A stretch of DNA of 64,000 nt, taken from contig MU404112.1 in NCBI GenBank assembly GCA_022695795.1, positions 124,001 through 188,000 on the forward strand, given 5' to 3'. The position numbers were made by a program, and so were the translations under genes. A model generated the notes under the pieces. That model saw only the letters and a program-made list of their open reading frames with translations, was not told where the DNA came from and did not search any database. Source of the stretch: Biscogniauxia marginata. Its lineage: Eukaryota > Ascomycota > Sordariomycetes > Xylariales > Xylariaceae. Shown here in pieces: positions 11,554 to 22,600 of the stretch (within the stretch, counting starts at the first letter, position 1; the number at the start of each line of letters is the position of its first letter).

Positions 11554-12341
11554 TCATCGCGGCATGAGCTTGTACATCTCGTCGAGCAGCTCTTGGAGGT
11601 CCTCGTCGCTGATCTTATCGGTGAGGGAGGGGATGAGCGTCTTGGCTTCCTCGGCGGTCTCGCAACATAGGGATCCTAGAGGGCGCGGAAAGAGAGAGAG
11701 GGACGTTAGCGACTGTGATAATGGGATGTAGGGTTTGGAGAAGTAAAGAGATGGGATGGATAGATAGATTTGGGAGGACGCGTGTGGTTGGTACGCTAGG
11801 GGAGAAAAAACAAGGAAAAAAGTAATGGGACTGTGACTGTGACTATGACTGTACCTACCTAGTTGCGCTCTCTCGAACTTGTGGAACTCTTTGTGCGCGC
11901 TCAGCAGCCGCTCGACGGCCTCGACGTTCTCCTTCTTCTTGAACCGCGAGAAGGCATCTAGGTAGTCGATGGTCTTGCGCAGCATCCTATCGGGCGAGAC
12001 AAAAAAGAAGCAGACGGACAGGTTAGCTAACAATACTTAACGCTCCTCAGCCTCGCCCGTACGGATAAGGGATTAGGGGGGGATGGCTGGTCTAGAGAGC
12101 TGTAGGATGGATGGGTGGGTGGATGGATGGAAGGATAGATAGATAGGGAGATGTACTCGGTCTCGTTGACGTTCTTGCGGTCGTTCCGCCGCTTTGCCAC
12201 CAACGCGTTGATGACCAGTGATGCCTCAGACAGCGTCAGCGTGTCCACGTCCTGGAACTCGCCCAGATTTATCGTCGTTGATGCTTCCTCGTTGCCAGCA
12301 GGGGCGGCCTTCGCGCGCGAGGTTGCCGGGAAGTGCGCCAT
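11554..12341 (-). CDS. RPB4: RNA polymerase II subunit Rpb4
   Basis: Three exons on the minus strand: 12341-12157, 11986-11859 and 11675-11554, giving 144 residues. Splice sites are GTACAT...ATAG and GTAGGT...TCTAG. The protein contains LGEFQDVDTLTLSEASLVINAL and, across the junctions, MLRKTIDYLDAFSRFK and the C-terminal EEAKTLIPSLTDKISDEDLQELL. These are diagnostic for Rpb4: an N-terminal Rpb7-contacting helix and a C-terminal HRDC-like helical domain. With Rpb7 it forms the stalk of RNA polymerase II and links transcription to mRNA export and decay. Intron 1 contains a GGAT/GATA microsatellite. RPB4 is divergently arranged with TRS23. Confidence 0.95.
12108..12150. repeat. GGAT/GATA microsatellite in RPB4 intron 1
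   Basis: Imperfect tetranucleotide repeat: several GGAT/GGGT units followed by GATA units, wholly inside the first RPB4 intron. Confidence 0.8.
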
Positions 12342-13094
12342 CTCTCTCTCCCTCTTTCTCTCTCTCGCGCTCTATGCCTCCCTTCTTAATTTTATTCTTC
12401 TTCTCCTTTTTCCCTTAGTCTAATGATGAAACGATAAAGAGAGGTCGCGCGCCGACCGATCGGGAGCAAGGAAAGGTGGTCGTCGCGTTCGGGAGTATCT
12501 TATTGCGCTGCTGCTGCTGCTGCCGCGCTAGATAGATACAGCTTCGGAATCGACAGCGGGGTGGATGTCGACGCTTTACGTTGTCGTCGTTGGTCGTCGC
12601 TATCGGTGTTGCGCGATCGTGAGGAGATGGCTGGAAAAGGTGCGCCGCTTTGTTGATGTTGAAGTTCTCAAAAGGAAAAAAAATCAGTGGGGATGCGCGC
12701 GGCTGTCAACTATTAGGTAGCAGTCCGCTGATGGTTTAGCTCCTAGCGCGTGCCTGGGGTGGGTGGGCTGCACCCCTGCAACCAGCAACTAAGAAGCTTA
12801 GATCTTCCCATTCTGCCATTTCAATGGCCGGAGAAACTTCGGCTCTTTCTTACCCGCTGTACCTTACGTACTGCCCGTACCTTAATCGTTGGTATCGCTG
12901 AAGACTGGACTGGCAAGCCTACCTCTGACCAGGTATCTACGTGTATAAGCCAAGGAAACCGTAAAAGTGCAGTCCTACTAATGAGATTGTTGGTCAAGAT
13001 ATGATCAGATATACAAGTACCCATACCGTCTTTTTCATTTGATTCATAATTCCTGTCTTCCACAAAACTTGGCTATCGAGTGAGAAGACTCACC
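12342..13094. promoter_or_regulatory. Bidirectional promoter region RPB4 / TRS23
   Basis: 753 bp between divergent genes. Near RPB4 is a CT-rich tract (12342-12420), and CTG repeats (about 12508-12523) lie farther out. I see no TATA box close to either start. Shared regulation is an inference from arrangement only. Confidence 0.45.
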
Positions 13095-13744
13095 ATGTAA
13101 GTGGCTAGTTCCCCCCCCTACGCAGACACATACGAATCCACCCGGCTGATAGTCTCGATAGGGGCATCTTGGCTCTCATCGTGATCAACAAGGCTGGCGG
13201 CCTCATCTACAATCGGACTTTCGGCGACGGCCTGAACCAGCTGAATACAAATGACTACCTTGTCCTTGCTGGAACATTCCACGGGTGAGTTTTCATTCTC
13301 ACTCTTATCGTGAGAAGCGCGAAATGAGATAAACACGTGCTCATCTCATACATAAATACGCCCAGGGTCCACGCCATCACAGCCCGGCTGAGTCCCGTCA
13401 AGACCATGCAGATGCCGCAGAACCAGCAGCTCCAGCACACGGCGTCCGGCGCCGGAGGGGGCGTCGTGCCCGGCAGGCCGGAGCCGCCGTCGGGGCTCGA
13501 GGTGCTCGAGTCGGAGAACTTCCGGCTGCAGTGCTTCAACACCATGACGGGGACCAAGTTCCTGCTGTTCACCGACACCCTGCAGACCAACGCCAACGCC
13601 GACGTGGCCATGCGCAAGGTCTACGACCTGTACTCGGACTACGTCATGAAGAACCCCTTCTACCAGCTCGAGATGCCCATACGCTGCGAGACCTTCGACA
13701 GGAAGCTGAACTCGTATATTAGGGAGATCAACAGTTCTCGGTGA
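13095..13744 (+). CDS. TRS23: TRAPP complex subunit Trs23/TRAPPC4 (sybindin), split start codon
   Basis: Three exons: 13095-13096 (only AT of the start codon), 13162-13284 and 13366-13744; 167 residues. Joining AT to the G at 13162 gives [21 protein letters not shown], which matches the conserved Trs23/TRAPPC4 N-terminus, in the Kozak-like context ACCATGG. The intron has GTAAGT, a CTGAT branch-like word and ATAG. The unspliced frame has an in-frame TAG at 13106-13108 and no ATG between that stop and exon 2. Later segments [21 protein letters not shown] and [20 protein letters not shown] are typical of the longin-fold TRAPP core. Trs23 is part of the GEF core acting on Ypt1/Rab1 in ER-Golgi traffic. 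A Gly/Pro-rich loop follows LSPVKTMQM. Confidence 0.92.
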
Positions 13745-14096
13745 GGATAAACGTGGAGGGTAGCAAGGGAAATGATGCTACTTTATCTTTCTTTATTTCT
13801 CTCTTGATCTGATGGCGAGACGAGTGGCGACAAAGGGGCTCTCACGAGCATACATGGACATTGCGAAGATGACGGACTAGCTGCATTGCACGGCGTTCGG
13901 GTGGGGGCTTGGAAGCTTGATTTCGGGGGTTCTCTCAAATCCCCTATGTATCATGAATAGATAACTTATCCTGCCTTGAGGTGAGGATGGTATTACCCTA
14001 TCACCACCGGTGCTTCTTTTGTCTAATATTGTACAAGCCTAACCCCGTAGCCCCATGCCAATACCGTTTGGGAGTTTACAGGCAAGCTTAGCTAGT
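13745..14096. other. Convergent 3' region TRS23 / RPN10
   Basis: 352 bp of 3' flanks. Nothing else is visible. Confidence 0.6.
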
Positions 14097-15074
14097 CTAT
14101 GATGTGTCCATCTTGTCTCCGTCATCCTTTTTGTCTTTCTTATCCCCGGAGGATCCGCTCCCGCTCGGCTCGCCCTGCTCGTCTAGCAGGGGCTGGTTCT
14201 CGCCGTCCTCCTTGATAGATTCCAGGTTCGATTTGTTCTTAGCTTCCTCCTCGGCCTGGGCCTGCTTCGCCTGTCTCGCATTCTCCTCCTCCATACTCAT
14301 GCGCAGAGCAAGCGCCAGCTCGGGATCGGCACTGGGATCGAAATCGAAACCACCGAAATCACCGCCGCCCTCGGCCATGCCACCGCCACCCGAACCTCCG
14401 GCAGCGCCCTCGCCGAGTAGGATCGGCGTTGAGAGGAGTTGGTCGCTAAGCAATTTGCCGCTCGGGGGGATGACAACGAGGTGAGAGCTGTCATTTCCCT
14501 TGACCACGTTGTTGAACGCCTCGAGCTTCTTCTGTACGTCATCGTCGTCCAGGTCGCCGAACAGGATGAAGTCAATATCGATGTTGCCTTTCTTCATCTT
14601 CTTCGCTAGGGATACGAGCTTCTTCTCGTCGTCCGCCACGGGCGAGCATACAAAGACGATGATACGTTGTCGTTGCGACTTGTTCTGTCGGTGCTTCAGG
14701 GCGAGCTATAATTACAAAAAACACAGAGGTCGTCAGCAACCATAGCATCCAGTACATTCCGGAAATTGACGGGAGCGACATACACTGGCAATCTGAATAC
14801 CCGTGGCCAGATGTGACGATCCTGATATCTTCTTCTTGGTGCGATGCAGACCGTCGAGCAGCTTGCCGCGCTCCGTCGTTAGCGTCGAAAGCACCTCGGG
14901 TCCCTTGCCACCCATGCTCATCAGACCAACAGAGGATTCCGGGTTCGATTGGGTGACGCTGTCGAATAGGATGTTTACACAGTCGGCCTGGGCATCGAAG
15001 CGAGAGGGCGTGTAGTCTCCGTTCCGACTACTCTCGCTATTGTCGACCACCACCATAACCGCTTGCAGAGGCAT
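14097..15074 (-). CDS. RPN10: 26S proteasome regulatory subunit Rpn10
   Basis: Two exons, 15074-14784 and 14705-14097, joined in phase 0 (GTATGT...TATAG); 299 residues. The N-terminal VWA domain (about 1-190) starts MPLQAVMVVVDNSESSRNGD, with the D-x-S-type metal-site residues, and continues through VGLMSMGGKGPEVLSTLT, HLATGIQIAS and, after the junction, RIIVFVCSPV. A ubiquitin-interacting motif lies at 224-239 (DPELALALRMSMEEEN: acidic, LALAL, then S). The tail is Gly- then Lys/Asp-rich. Rpn10 is a ubiquitin receptor at the base-lid hinge of the proteasome. I looked for a PACE (Rpn4) element in the upstream 566 bp and did not see one. Confidence 0.95.
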
Positions 15075-15640
15075 CTTGACGAAGGATATGTCTGTCGGGC
15101 TTATTGATGCGGTGATGGAAGTCCTTTCGCAGTCGTCGACAACAGTTACGAAGGATGGGTTACAATGGAAGGCTACCTTAAGTTCGAGTAGCTTAGTACT
15201 TATCGCAAGCGTGTGTTGTATTAATTAGATGGACATGGGATGGGATGGCGAGGCTGGAACATGAATATTGGCGACGAACGGCTCGAGCTTGAGACGTCAG
15301 GCAAGTGCAGCCTAGCTAACCTAGCTGGAGTGTCCGGGCCCGGTACATTGATGTAGGTACCTACTAGGAGCTTAGCATTTTAGTGGAGCTCGGACCAACC
15401 GGTAGCCGATATTTAGATTGAACACCCGCACATCCAATCATCGGGGTTTCCAATTAAAGTAAACACAAACCACCACCATCACCACCACCATTGCATCGCG
15501 ATCCTCTGCACGTAAACGCCTATCCATTCCAACATCGTATTTCGATAAAACACCATTCTACACTATATACAACACGCGCAGCTTCATACACACAGAAAGT
15601 AAATACCACAGAAACACGAACGCACGCACGTACAGTCAAC
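15075..15640. promoter_or_regulatory. Bidirectional promoter region RPN10 / borealin-like gene
   Basis: 566 bp between divergent genes. On the right it is rich in CACCAC/ACACAC words (about 15467-15495), typical of fungal leaders. A GTAGGTACCTAC motif lies at 15353-15364. Confidence 0.4.
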
Positions 15641-16787
15641 ATGGCGCCTGTTCAACCACGCAAAAGAAAGTCAGATTCGTCCGTAGCTACGACTCCGCAA
15701 AGGAGTCCAATCAAGAAGCGGAAGATGGGCATTTCCATCGCGCAGAAGCAAGCTCTAATTGACAATCTCCAGCTCGAGAGTACGTGTCGGACTGTGTGGA
15801 ACAAGAGAAAAACTTGGTAGAAATCGCGATTAATCATTAGACACAGTTACCGAACGCGCGCGTCGACTCAGAGCTCAGTACAACGTCCAAGCACAACAAC
15901 TTCGGTCGCGGGTTGAGATGCGCGTCAACCGCATCCCCACTACCCTACGGAAAGCAAAAATGGGCGAGCTCTTCTCCAGGTCTATACAGTCACAGCAGCA
16001 ACAACAACAACGGCCGCCTAAAGATCCGTATGTAGCTAAACCTCCTCCCGTCCCCGCCAAGGACGGCACTTCACCTATGCGTATCGCACGGAAACCGGTG
16101 CCGCCCAGCAAATCAGCCAGCGGGCGTAAGCGCTTGAGGTACGCCGTGGATCACGCATGTGCCGCGAATGAACTAACCATCTTCAGCGACGAGATTGCCG
16201 GTGCCGACAAGGAGAACGCCGTAGAGAATCCCAAGAAGAAGCTTCGCGGCGGCCCTGCCAAGGAGGCCGCCCCCATCCAGCCCGGACAGGTCCTATCCAC
16301 TACCTCCTCTAACACGCGGGTCCTGCCTCGAGACCGTCCGCAATCTCCCACAAAGCCCATAATGAGCCGGCCTGCCTCGCCCACGAAAGGCCCAACCGTC
16401 AAGTCCTCATCGAACATGATCTCAAATATGGTTGAGAAGGCAAAGGGAGCACGCCCGGCAGCAATGGCGAGAAAAGGGACGTCTTCATCCACGGCAAGTT
16501 CAAACCCGGGGACGACGACAACGGGACGGGCACGCAAGGCTGCAGCACCTGGCCCGCCATCTACAACGGCTACTCGCGGAAGACGCAAGGTTAGTGGAAC
16601 TAGTGAATCTAGTGAGGGCAGCACAACAAGTGTCGTGAAGAAGGGAACAGCTTCGAGGGCAGCCAAGCCTGCTCCGGCACCAAAGAGAACAGTAATGAGC
16701 ACGATCAAATCAGCCACCACCAAGAAAGCGCCTGCAGCACAAGGCGCTCCCAAAGCCACGGGGAGAACACTTAGAAAAAGAGCATAG
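15641..16787 (+). CDS. NBL1: Borealin/Nbl1-like chromosomal passenger complex subunit
   Basis: Exons 15641-15779, 15847-16138 and 16187-16787 give 343 residues; if the 48-nt second intron is retained the protein is 359 residues. The first join yields QALIDNLQLE-ITERARRLRAQYNVQAQQLRSRVEMRVNRIP, the conserved Nbl1/borealin N-terminal helix that bundles with survivin/Bir1 and INCENP/Sli15. The N-terminus is basic (PRKRKS, KKRKMG). The rest is disordered, Lys/Pro/Ser/Thr-rich, with repeated SPTK/PRDRPQSPTKP motifs (possible CDK sites) and a basic end, LRKRA. The role inferred from the family is localisation of Aurora kinase at centromeres and midzone. Intron 2 is supported by GTACGC, an AACTAAC branch site and TTCAG, but its length is a multiple of three with no stop. 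Confidence 0.85.
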
Positions 16788-16967
16788 ATGATGAAAATTA
16801 GCAAGGGGGGCAGAAGAAGGGAATATTGTATACATATGGCGTTCTGGTCTGGTTACGGGGTTACATTAGGTGCCAAAAGGGGCCGTGTTGGCTTTTGTTT
16901 TGCTTCAAGAACTATTGTTCTTCATTTACACAAAATCTTCCCCTCGTCCGTGACATGGCTTTTTTCC

Positions 16968-17898
16968 TCATCCAGCGCTTGCCTTCTTCTTTTTGTCATC
17001 GACTAGTTCGATGTTGTCCTCGGGGATGTCCTTGTACTTCTCCAGCAGAAACTCCTCGATCTCGTCGCTCACGTCGCCCTGCACCACAATCTCCTCTCCG
17101 CCGCTCGGTACCTTGGTCACGGAGGAGCCGGTGGCGAACTTCTTGCCGAACTCCTTGGCGACCTTCTTCAGGTCCAGCCCGAAGGCCTCGAGGCCGGACA
17201 CGGCGGTGACGAACTTGCGCTTGTTCCGCTCGACCCGCTTGATGGTGACGATGCTGTTAGCGATCCTGTCGGCCTGCTTCTGCTCCGCCTTCTCCGCCTG
17301 CGCGGCCTTCTTCTGGGCGTCCTTCGCGGCTCGCTTCTGGGCTTCGACGGACAGCGAGGCCGTGGCCGCTTCTAGCGCTTCTGCAAAAAAAAGGACGGGG
17401 TATAGATATTAGTGGTCTGTTTTGTCGGTTGGGGGAAGGCCCACCACCGAGAAGGGAGCTGGGGCTCGCACGATATATAAATTATAAAAAGGTATGTGTG
17501 CTACATACCAGCCGACCATATCTTCTCGTATAGGTCTGGGTGTGCTTTCTGTAACCAATCCTGGCACTTCTTGATGGTGCCTCCGTATTCGCAGTACTTT
17601 TGGTGGGAGTGCGCCAGTTGTTAGTTTTCCCGGCGACCTTGGATCATTGCTATATGGGAGGACTTGGGAAGAGCGCGACAACACATCGGAGGAAAGGGGG
17701 TGGTGGCATACCTCAGGGGGCAACGTACAGACTACCGAATGACGTGTATAAGTTAGAAATACAGCTCTTCTGCACGAATCACTGACGAGATCTAGTATCG
17801 TCGATAGCATTGTTTTCCTCGTTTGACTTACCGCTGCAGTAGGTCACATGCCGACCCTGGGGCTCGTGGGGAGCCTCTGGTTGCTCGGTATCGGCCAT
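16968..17898 (-). CDS. TMA22: Tma22/DENR-like translation factor with a SUI1 domain
   Basis: Four exons on the minus strand: 17898-17832, 17731-17712 (20 nt), 17596-17509 and 17380-16968, total 195 residues. Joined, the N-terminus reads HVTYCSVCTLPPE then YCEYGGTIKKC; C21, C24, C31 and C40 form the zinc-binding module of DENR. A SUI1/eIF1-like domain covers about residues 95-170 (SIVTIKRVERNKRKFVTAVSGLE, then PSGGEEIVVQGDV). The last residues are Lys-rich. With Tma20/MCT-1 the protein recycles 40S subunits and removes deacylated tRNA after termination. Intron 2 (115 nt) has an AACTAAC branch site. The 3' end is 180 bp from the converging borealin-like gene. Confidence 0.93.
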
Positions 17899-19669
17899 TT
17901 GCTGCTTTCTTTCTACCTAAGAATAAAGGATATAACTTGCAGAGAGGCGAGCAGAAACGCAGAGTGTTTCGTCTAATCCTCTATTGTTTTTTCGTGTGCG
18001 TTTTTTTATAATCCCCTCCTAATTTATCTCAAACTGCTCTGTCTCTTGTCTCTTTTTCTCCGCTGGGCGAATTGGTTTGAAGCTGGGATGGCGGGGTCGT
18101 CCAAGTTGGACTGATCATGGTGGGGTAGGTAAACTTACGTTCTATGTGTTTGACGAGCCGCGCAACAACAAAAAAAAGCAGGCGTAGGCAAGGGTGGGAA
18201 GTGGGGTAGGTACCCAGGTACTAGGTATGGAAGACGGTTGACATGGCCCCAGCCACACTCCACACCTGTGACAAGGTTCCTTCCACTTTTTTTATATACC
18301 ACCGTCTAGCCACACGCAAATGTGGCTTCGTTACTACCCCATCCCACCCAGGTATTCCGTTTTGCGCCGGACATTTGTAACATCACCACCAACAACTCAG
18401 CCCTCCCCGTTTCCCGTTACATTGATCCTACAAGACGGGCATATAACAAGTTCTCTCCAAGAACTGTCCGGAGCTGATACCATTTAGCGGGATTTGGGGT
18501 TACAACCAACACGCCCAAAATAAAAAAGAGGATTATGGCATCCTTCTATATCCCATTTATGGGATATTGAAAGAAGGATGAGAGGCGTCATTATCTAAGC
18601 ATCACACCACGAGGTTATTATTCCGCCTAGCTTTTAGATCGGTCATACACCTTGACGGTGAGATTCCGCGATGGGTCCGCGAGAAACGTCGAGTCCAGGA
18701 AACATGAAGGTTGCGGCGAGCCGCTATTGAATGTGCCGCGTTTGCAGACCACCTGGCCGGATCGGCAAACCACCCCGGGTGAAGAAGCAATGACGTTATC
18801 GGACTTTGAGAGCAAATACCTACTACTACCTGCTGCGACGTTGACCATCGTGGCATCGGTGTACATATATCGTCCTTACATCTTGGTTCCCTTTGGGTTG
18901 GCACATCTCATCGTGAACGCCGCTCGTCCACTCATGCACCGTCACAGTCGACGTTGGGCGGCTAAGCGCCCACTCCAGCGCAGCCTCACCTTATTGGCTT
19001 GGAAATCTGCACGGCTCTGCCAATCAACCGGTTTTGCCCTCCTCCACCACCGCGCGTCAGCCGGCCTATTGGTTGTACCCGCCATCTTTTCTAAAATTAA
19101 ACCTCTATCGGCTGGCTCCTCGTCTGCCCTGATTGGGCTACAGAATCGGTAGTTCGACCGATACACCTCTGCTTGCTGTGCCTGGTAAGACGGCCGGCCC
19201 TCTTCTGGCATGGCCGTGACTCTTCACTCCTAAAATGGGCTTGCTCAAGTGTGCGTCTAGCCGAATCTGCAGTCGAGATGCAAGGAAACGCACGTTATGT
19301 GCTGCCATCCGTCCATCTACTTGGTGGGAAGCGCTCACTTCTTTCGTGAACGATAGTCTCTCCATACGTCCTAGCCGCTTGACATGCTTGACATCTCCAG
19401 CGCGTGAGGAATAAAACTGAAATCGCTCCCAAGCGTTCGGTAGGCCACTTTCTCTTAGTCCTTTTCTCTTCAAGCTTCCTTGAGGTCGCCTCGTTCCATA
19501 TTCTGCTTCGTTGATCGAGGCCTTCCAGTCGTTAGAAGCGAATTTCCTTAGACTCTGCCTTCGACGACGCTGGACGTCCTTTATTTATCGCTTGTATTAC
19601 ATCAGCCCTGATATCATTATTTATTCCTGGACTGATTAAATTCTTACTGCATTTCCCCCCCAATACAAG
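17899..19669. other. Divergent intergenic region TMA22 / methyltransferase-domain gene
   Basis: 1.77 kb. It holds CT-rich leader-like sequence near TMA22 (17900-18060), a GGTACCCAGGTAC motif near 18208-18220, a strong hairpin at 18541-18578, and an open stretch on both strands at about 18600-19210. The longest frame there (plus strand, 18652-19152, 166 codons) lacks family features and overlaps equally open minus-strand frames, so I do not call it a gene. Pyrimidine-rich sequence at 19420-19660 is probably the leader of the downstream gene. Confidence 0.45.
18541..18578. repeat. Near-perfect hairpin (inverted repeat)
   Basis: Outer arms TCCTTCT (18541-18547) and AGAAGGA (18572-18578), and inner arms ATATCCCA (18548-18555) and TGGGATAT (18560-18567), close a 4-nt loop TTTA with a 4-nt bulge on the 3' side. 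That gives 15 base pairs. It lies in a gene-free region and has no T-run of a Pol III terminator directly after it. Confidence 0.6.
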
Positions 19670-22600
19670 ATGCCTGAAATAACCATTTTACCGTCAAACA
19701 CATATAGATCTTCATCCCCTTCGCAGGGTCGAAGGGCGGGGAGATCTCTTAATACAATAATGGAAGAAGAACCGGAGGACGCGCAACATCAGCGTACTGC
19801 GCCGGGTAACCGTAGGCTTCAGGCCCAGCCCTCGAACGAAAAGATTGTACAATGGCTATCACCACGAAGTGACCACTTTCCAACACCACGGGGATTTCAC
19901 TTCTTGTCAGCCCCGATTCTACCTTCTTCTCCGTCGAGTGCGTCTGCTGATGAGAGCAACTCACCATCCATATCTTCTTCAAATCCCTGGAATCGAACTA
20001 GTGTTAGCACTGATGTTACAGAGTTTGATGACATATATGACATTTCGGACGAGGAGGACACCCAACTCAAAGTGACAAGGACGCCCTCACTGAAGCGGCA
20101 GAATAGTTCTCGTGGTACCATGTCTAAACGACCTGCCGTCCAGCCGCCGGCTTCTAACCGTGTCCTGCCGCCTCTGATTATCCCGCCACAGCCGGATCAG
20201 AATACCGAGAGCTGGTCCGGGAGACTGGACTTCAAGAAACTCGCGTCACCAGTACCACCAACTCCTCCCACCAAGGTTGAGATGTCGCCAGCTGTGATAT
20301 CCTTCTTACATTCCCAACAATCTCAGGATATCCCAACTATCTCCGCTCCACCTTCACTCGATGGGAGCTTAAATTCAGATCAGTTGGCTGCCATGTCAGC
20401 ACCGCAAACACCTGTTATTGGTGCGGACGACAATATTACTAGGGGGGACTGGTCAGGGGTCCAGCTACAGCCTGCCGCGCTAGCAACCCTCAACGCCTTG
20501 TCCGGAGGCGAGGACGAGAACTACCAGCCTGAGCAGGTGATCGAGATCCAGGACGAGAGGCGGCCAGAAATGTCCCAGCAGGCACCCCGGCTGTTCACTG
20601 GCTATCAACGACCGGCGTTGAGGCTTTCAACCGAGCAGCAACGATCTCTTCATGGGTTGACGAGACTGGACATCCCATCACCAGGCGGCTTTTTCTCGGG
20701 GCTGTCTCCCCGCACGCGGCACACTTGGCATCTGCCCTCTATCACACCCGACGACATCGCGCCACCAACCTCGACCACTGCTGAACAGTTTTACCGCTGT
20801 CCATGGAGGGAAACTGTACCGCAGATGCGATCTGTGCATGCTCTACCTCCACCTCCTCCCCGGCCCGAGCAATTCGTCAACATTCCTCCTCCTCCAGCAC
20901 CAGTTGAGCAGTTTGTTGAAGTTAGGGGTACAATGTCTGATGGTATGCCAACGGCTAGGCCAGTCATCTTAGAGCAGGTAATTGAGGCTAGACAAGATCC
21001 GTCTGAGGGCCCTCTGACAGCACGACGCGTTGAACAGCCCGACCCCTCGATCTCCTCTGCCGCCCTAGCTGAACCTACATCCCCAAACGAGTATGTAGTT
21101 GCTACCGAGATCGTGACTGTTTATGACCCCGAATATGCCAAGAAGCAACAAGAAGCAGCTCTTTCCAATCTAGACCGAACAGAGATGTGGTTGTTGGCTC
21201 AGAAGGCCTATCTTAAGGGTATCACCCTTGAGGAAGAAATCCAGTTGGAGCCGGAGCCAGAGCTGGACACGGTCGGGGTCAGTATCGACAAAGTAAAGGA
21301 GAAGGAGTCCGAGTCCGACACGACTTCGGCTATACAGAGGAAGAAGACTGTCCGCTTTTCTGAAGCCGCCGTCAAGGCAGACATCCCACGAAATCTGCCA
21401 TCCAAGCTCATGCGTCAAGAGTCGGCATATTACCGGGCCTTCCAAGACTACATCATTCGGTCCCGCAGTCAAGATGCCTTCGTCCATCGTCTTCCACGCT
21501 TTGAAGCGCTCCAGGCTCAGCGTGTTTCTCTACGCGAGGCCCACCACAACCAGCTACTTGGCAAGTACCAACTATCGGTGCTGCCGCAGTCAGCCAGGAA
21601 GCGCATGAGTGCCAACGTCGTCCGCGGGGACGATGTCCTCGTCGACGACTTTGAGAAGTTGAAACGCGAGAAGGAGTACGAGGCACTAAGTCAGATGTCC
21701 ATGGCCAACTGGCACGTGAGCGCCACCAAGGCGCTGAACGGCGGACGCTTGTTCTCCGCGCCCATCGCCAAGCGCCTCACCCGGATGTCACGCATTGGCG
21801 GCGCAAGGGACCGTGCGCGCATCCTCGATCTCGGTGGCCAGGCGGCATGCGACTGGGCCTGGCACTGCGCTATCATGTATCCGAATGCGAAGGTATACAC
21901 GGTGACAACCAAGGCGATGCGGCAGCTTTCCAACTCGAACGTCCGCGGGCCACCGAACCACCGCCAGGTGGCCGTCGAGCGGCTCACACGGCTGCCGTTC
22001 CCAGACGCGCACTTCGACCTCGTGTCGGCGCGCGAGCTCCACACGATCCTCAAGTTCATCGGGGAGAACGGTGAAGACGAATGGGAGGGGTGCCTAGCCG
22101 AGGTGATGCGGGTGCTGAAGCCGGGGGGCTACCTCGAGTTCTCGGTCCTCGACTCGGATATCATGAACGCGGGGCCCCTGGGCCTCGCCAAGTCGGTCGA
22201 GTTTGGCTTCGCCCTCAAGACCCTAGGCTACGACCCCAGCCCCACTCGGCTGTTCCTCGGCCGCCTCGCGCGCGCCGGGTTCGATGGCGTCAGGCGCGCG
22301 TGGACGTGCCTGCCCATGGGCGAGAGCCCGGACCCGAGGGCGAGGCCCCTGCCTCCACTTCCTGCCTCGGCCCTCGGCGCCGCGGGCGACCGCGACAGCG
22401 GCGTGGGCGGCAGGGTCCTCGAGCTCGAGGCCATGGTGCACGGTAGCACGGGGGCGGCGGCGAGCGTGGCGGGGCTCGCGGGCGGCTGGGCCTGGGAGCG
22501 CTGGCTGCTGCGCTGCGAGGTGGAGAAGCTCGCGGGCGAGGACCGGCTCGCGAGGCCGGAGCTGCCCGAGACGTCGGACGTGCGCGAGGCGGGCAAGCGC

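Noticed and set aside
15075..15640. Possible PACE (Rpn4-binding) element in the RPN10 promoter
   Set aside because: I found no GGTGGCAAA or its complement in the interval.
16151..16804. 217-codon minus-strand ORF over the borealin-like gene
   Set aside because: Antisense shadow of a low-complexity Lys/Ala/Pro-rich coding region.
18652..19152. 166-codon plus-strand ORF between TMA22 and the methyltransferase-domain gene
   Set aside because: No family features; several other frames on both strands are equally open there, which suggests a composition effect.
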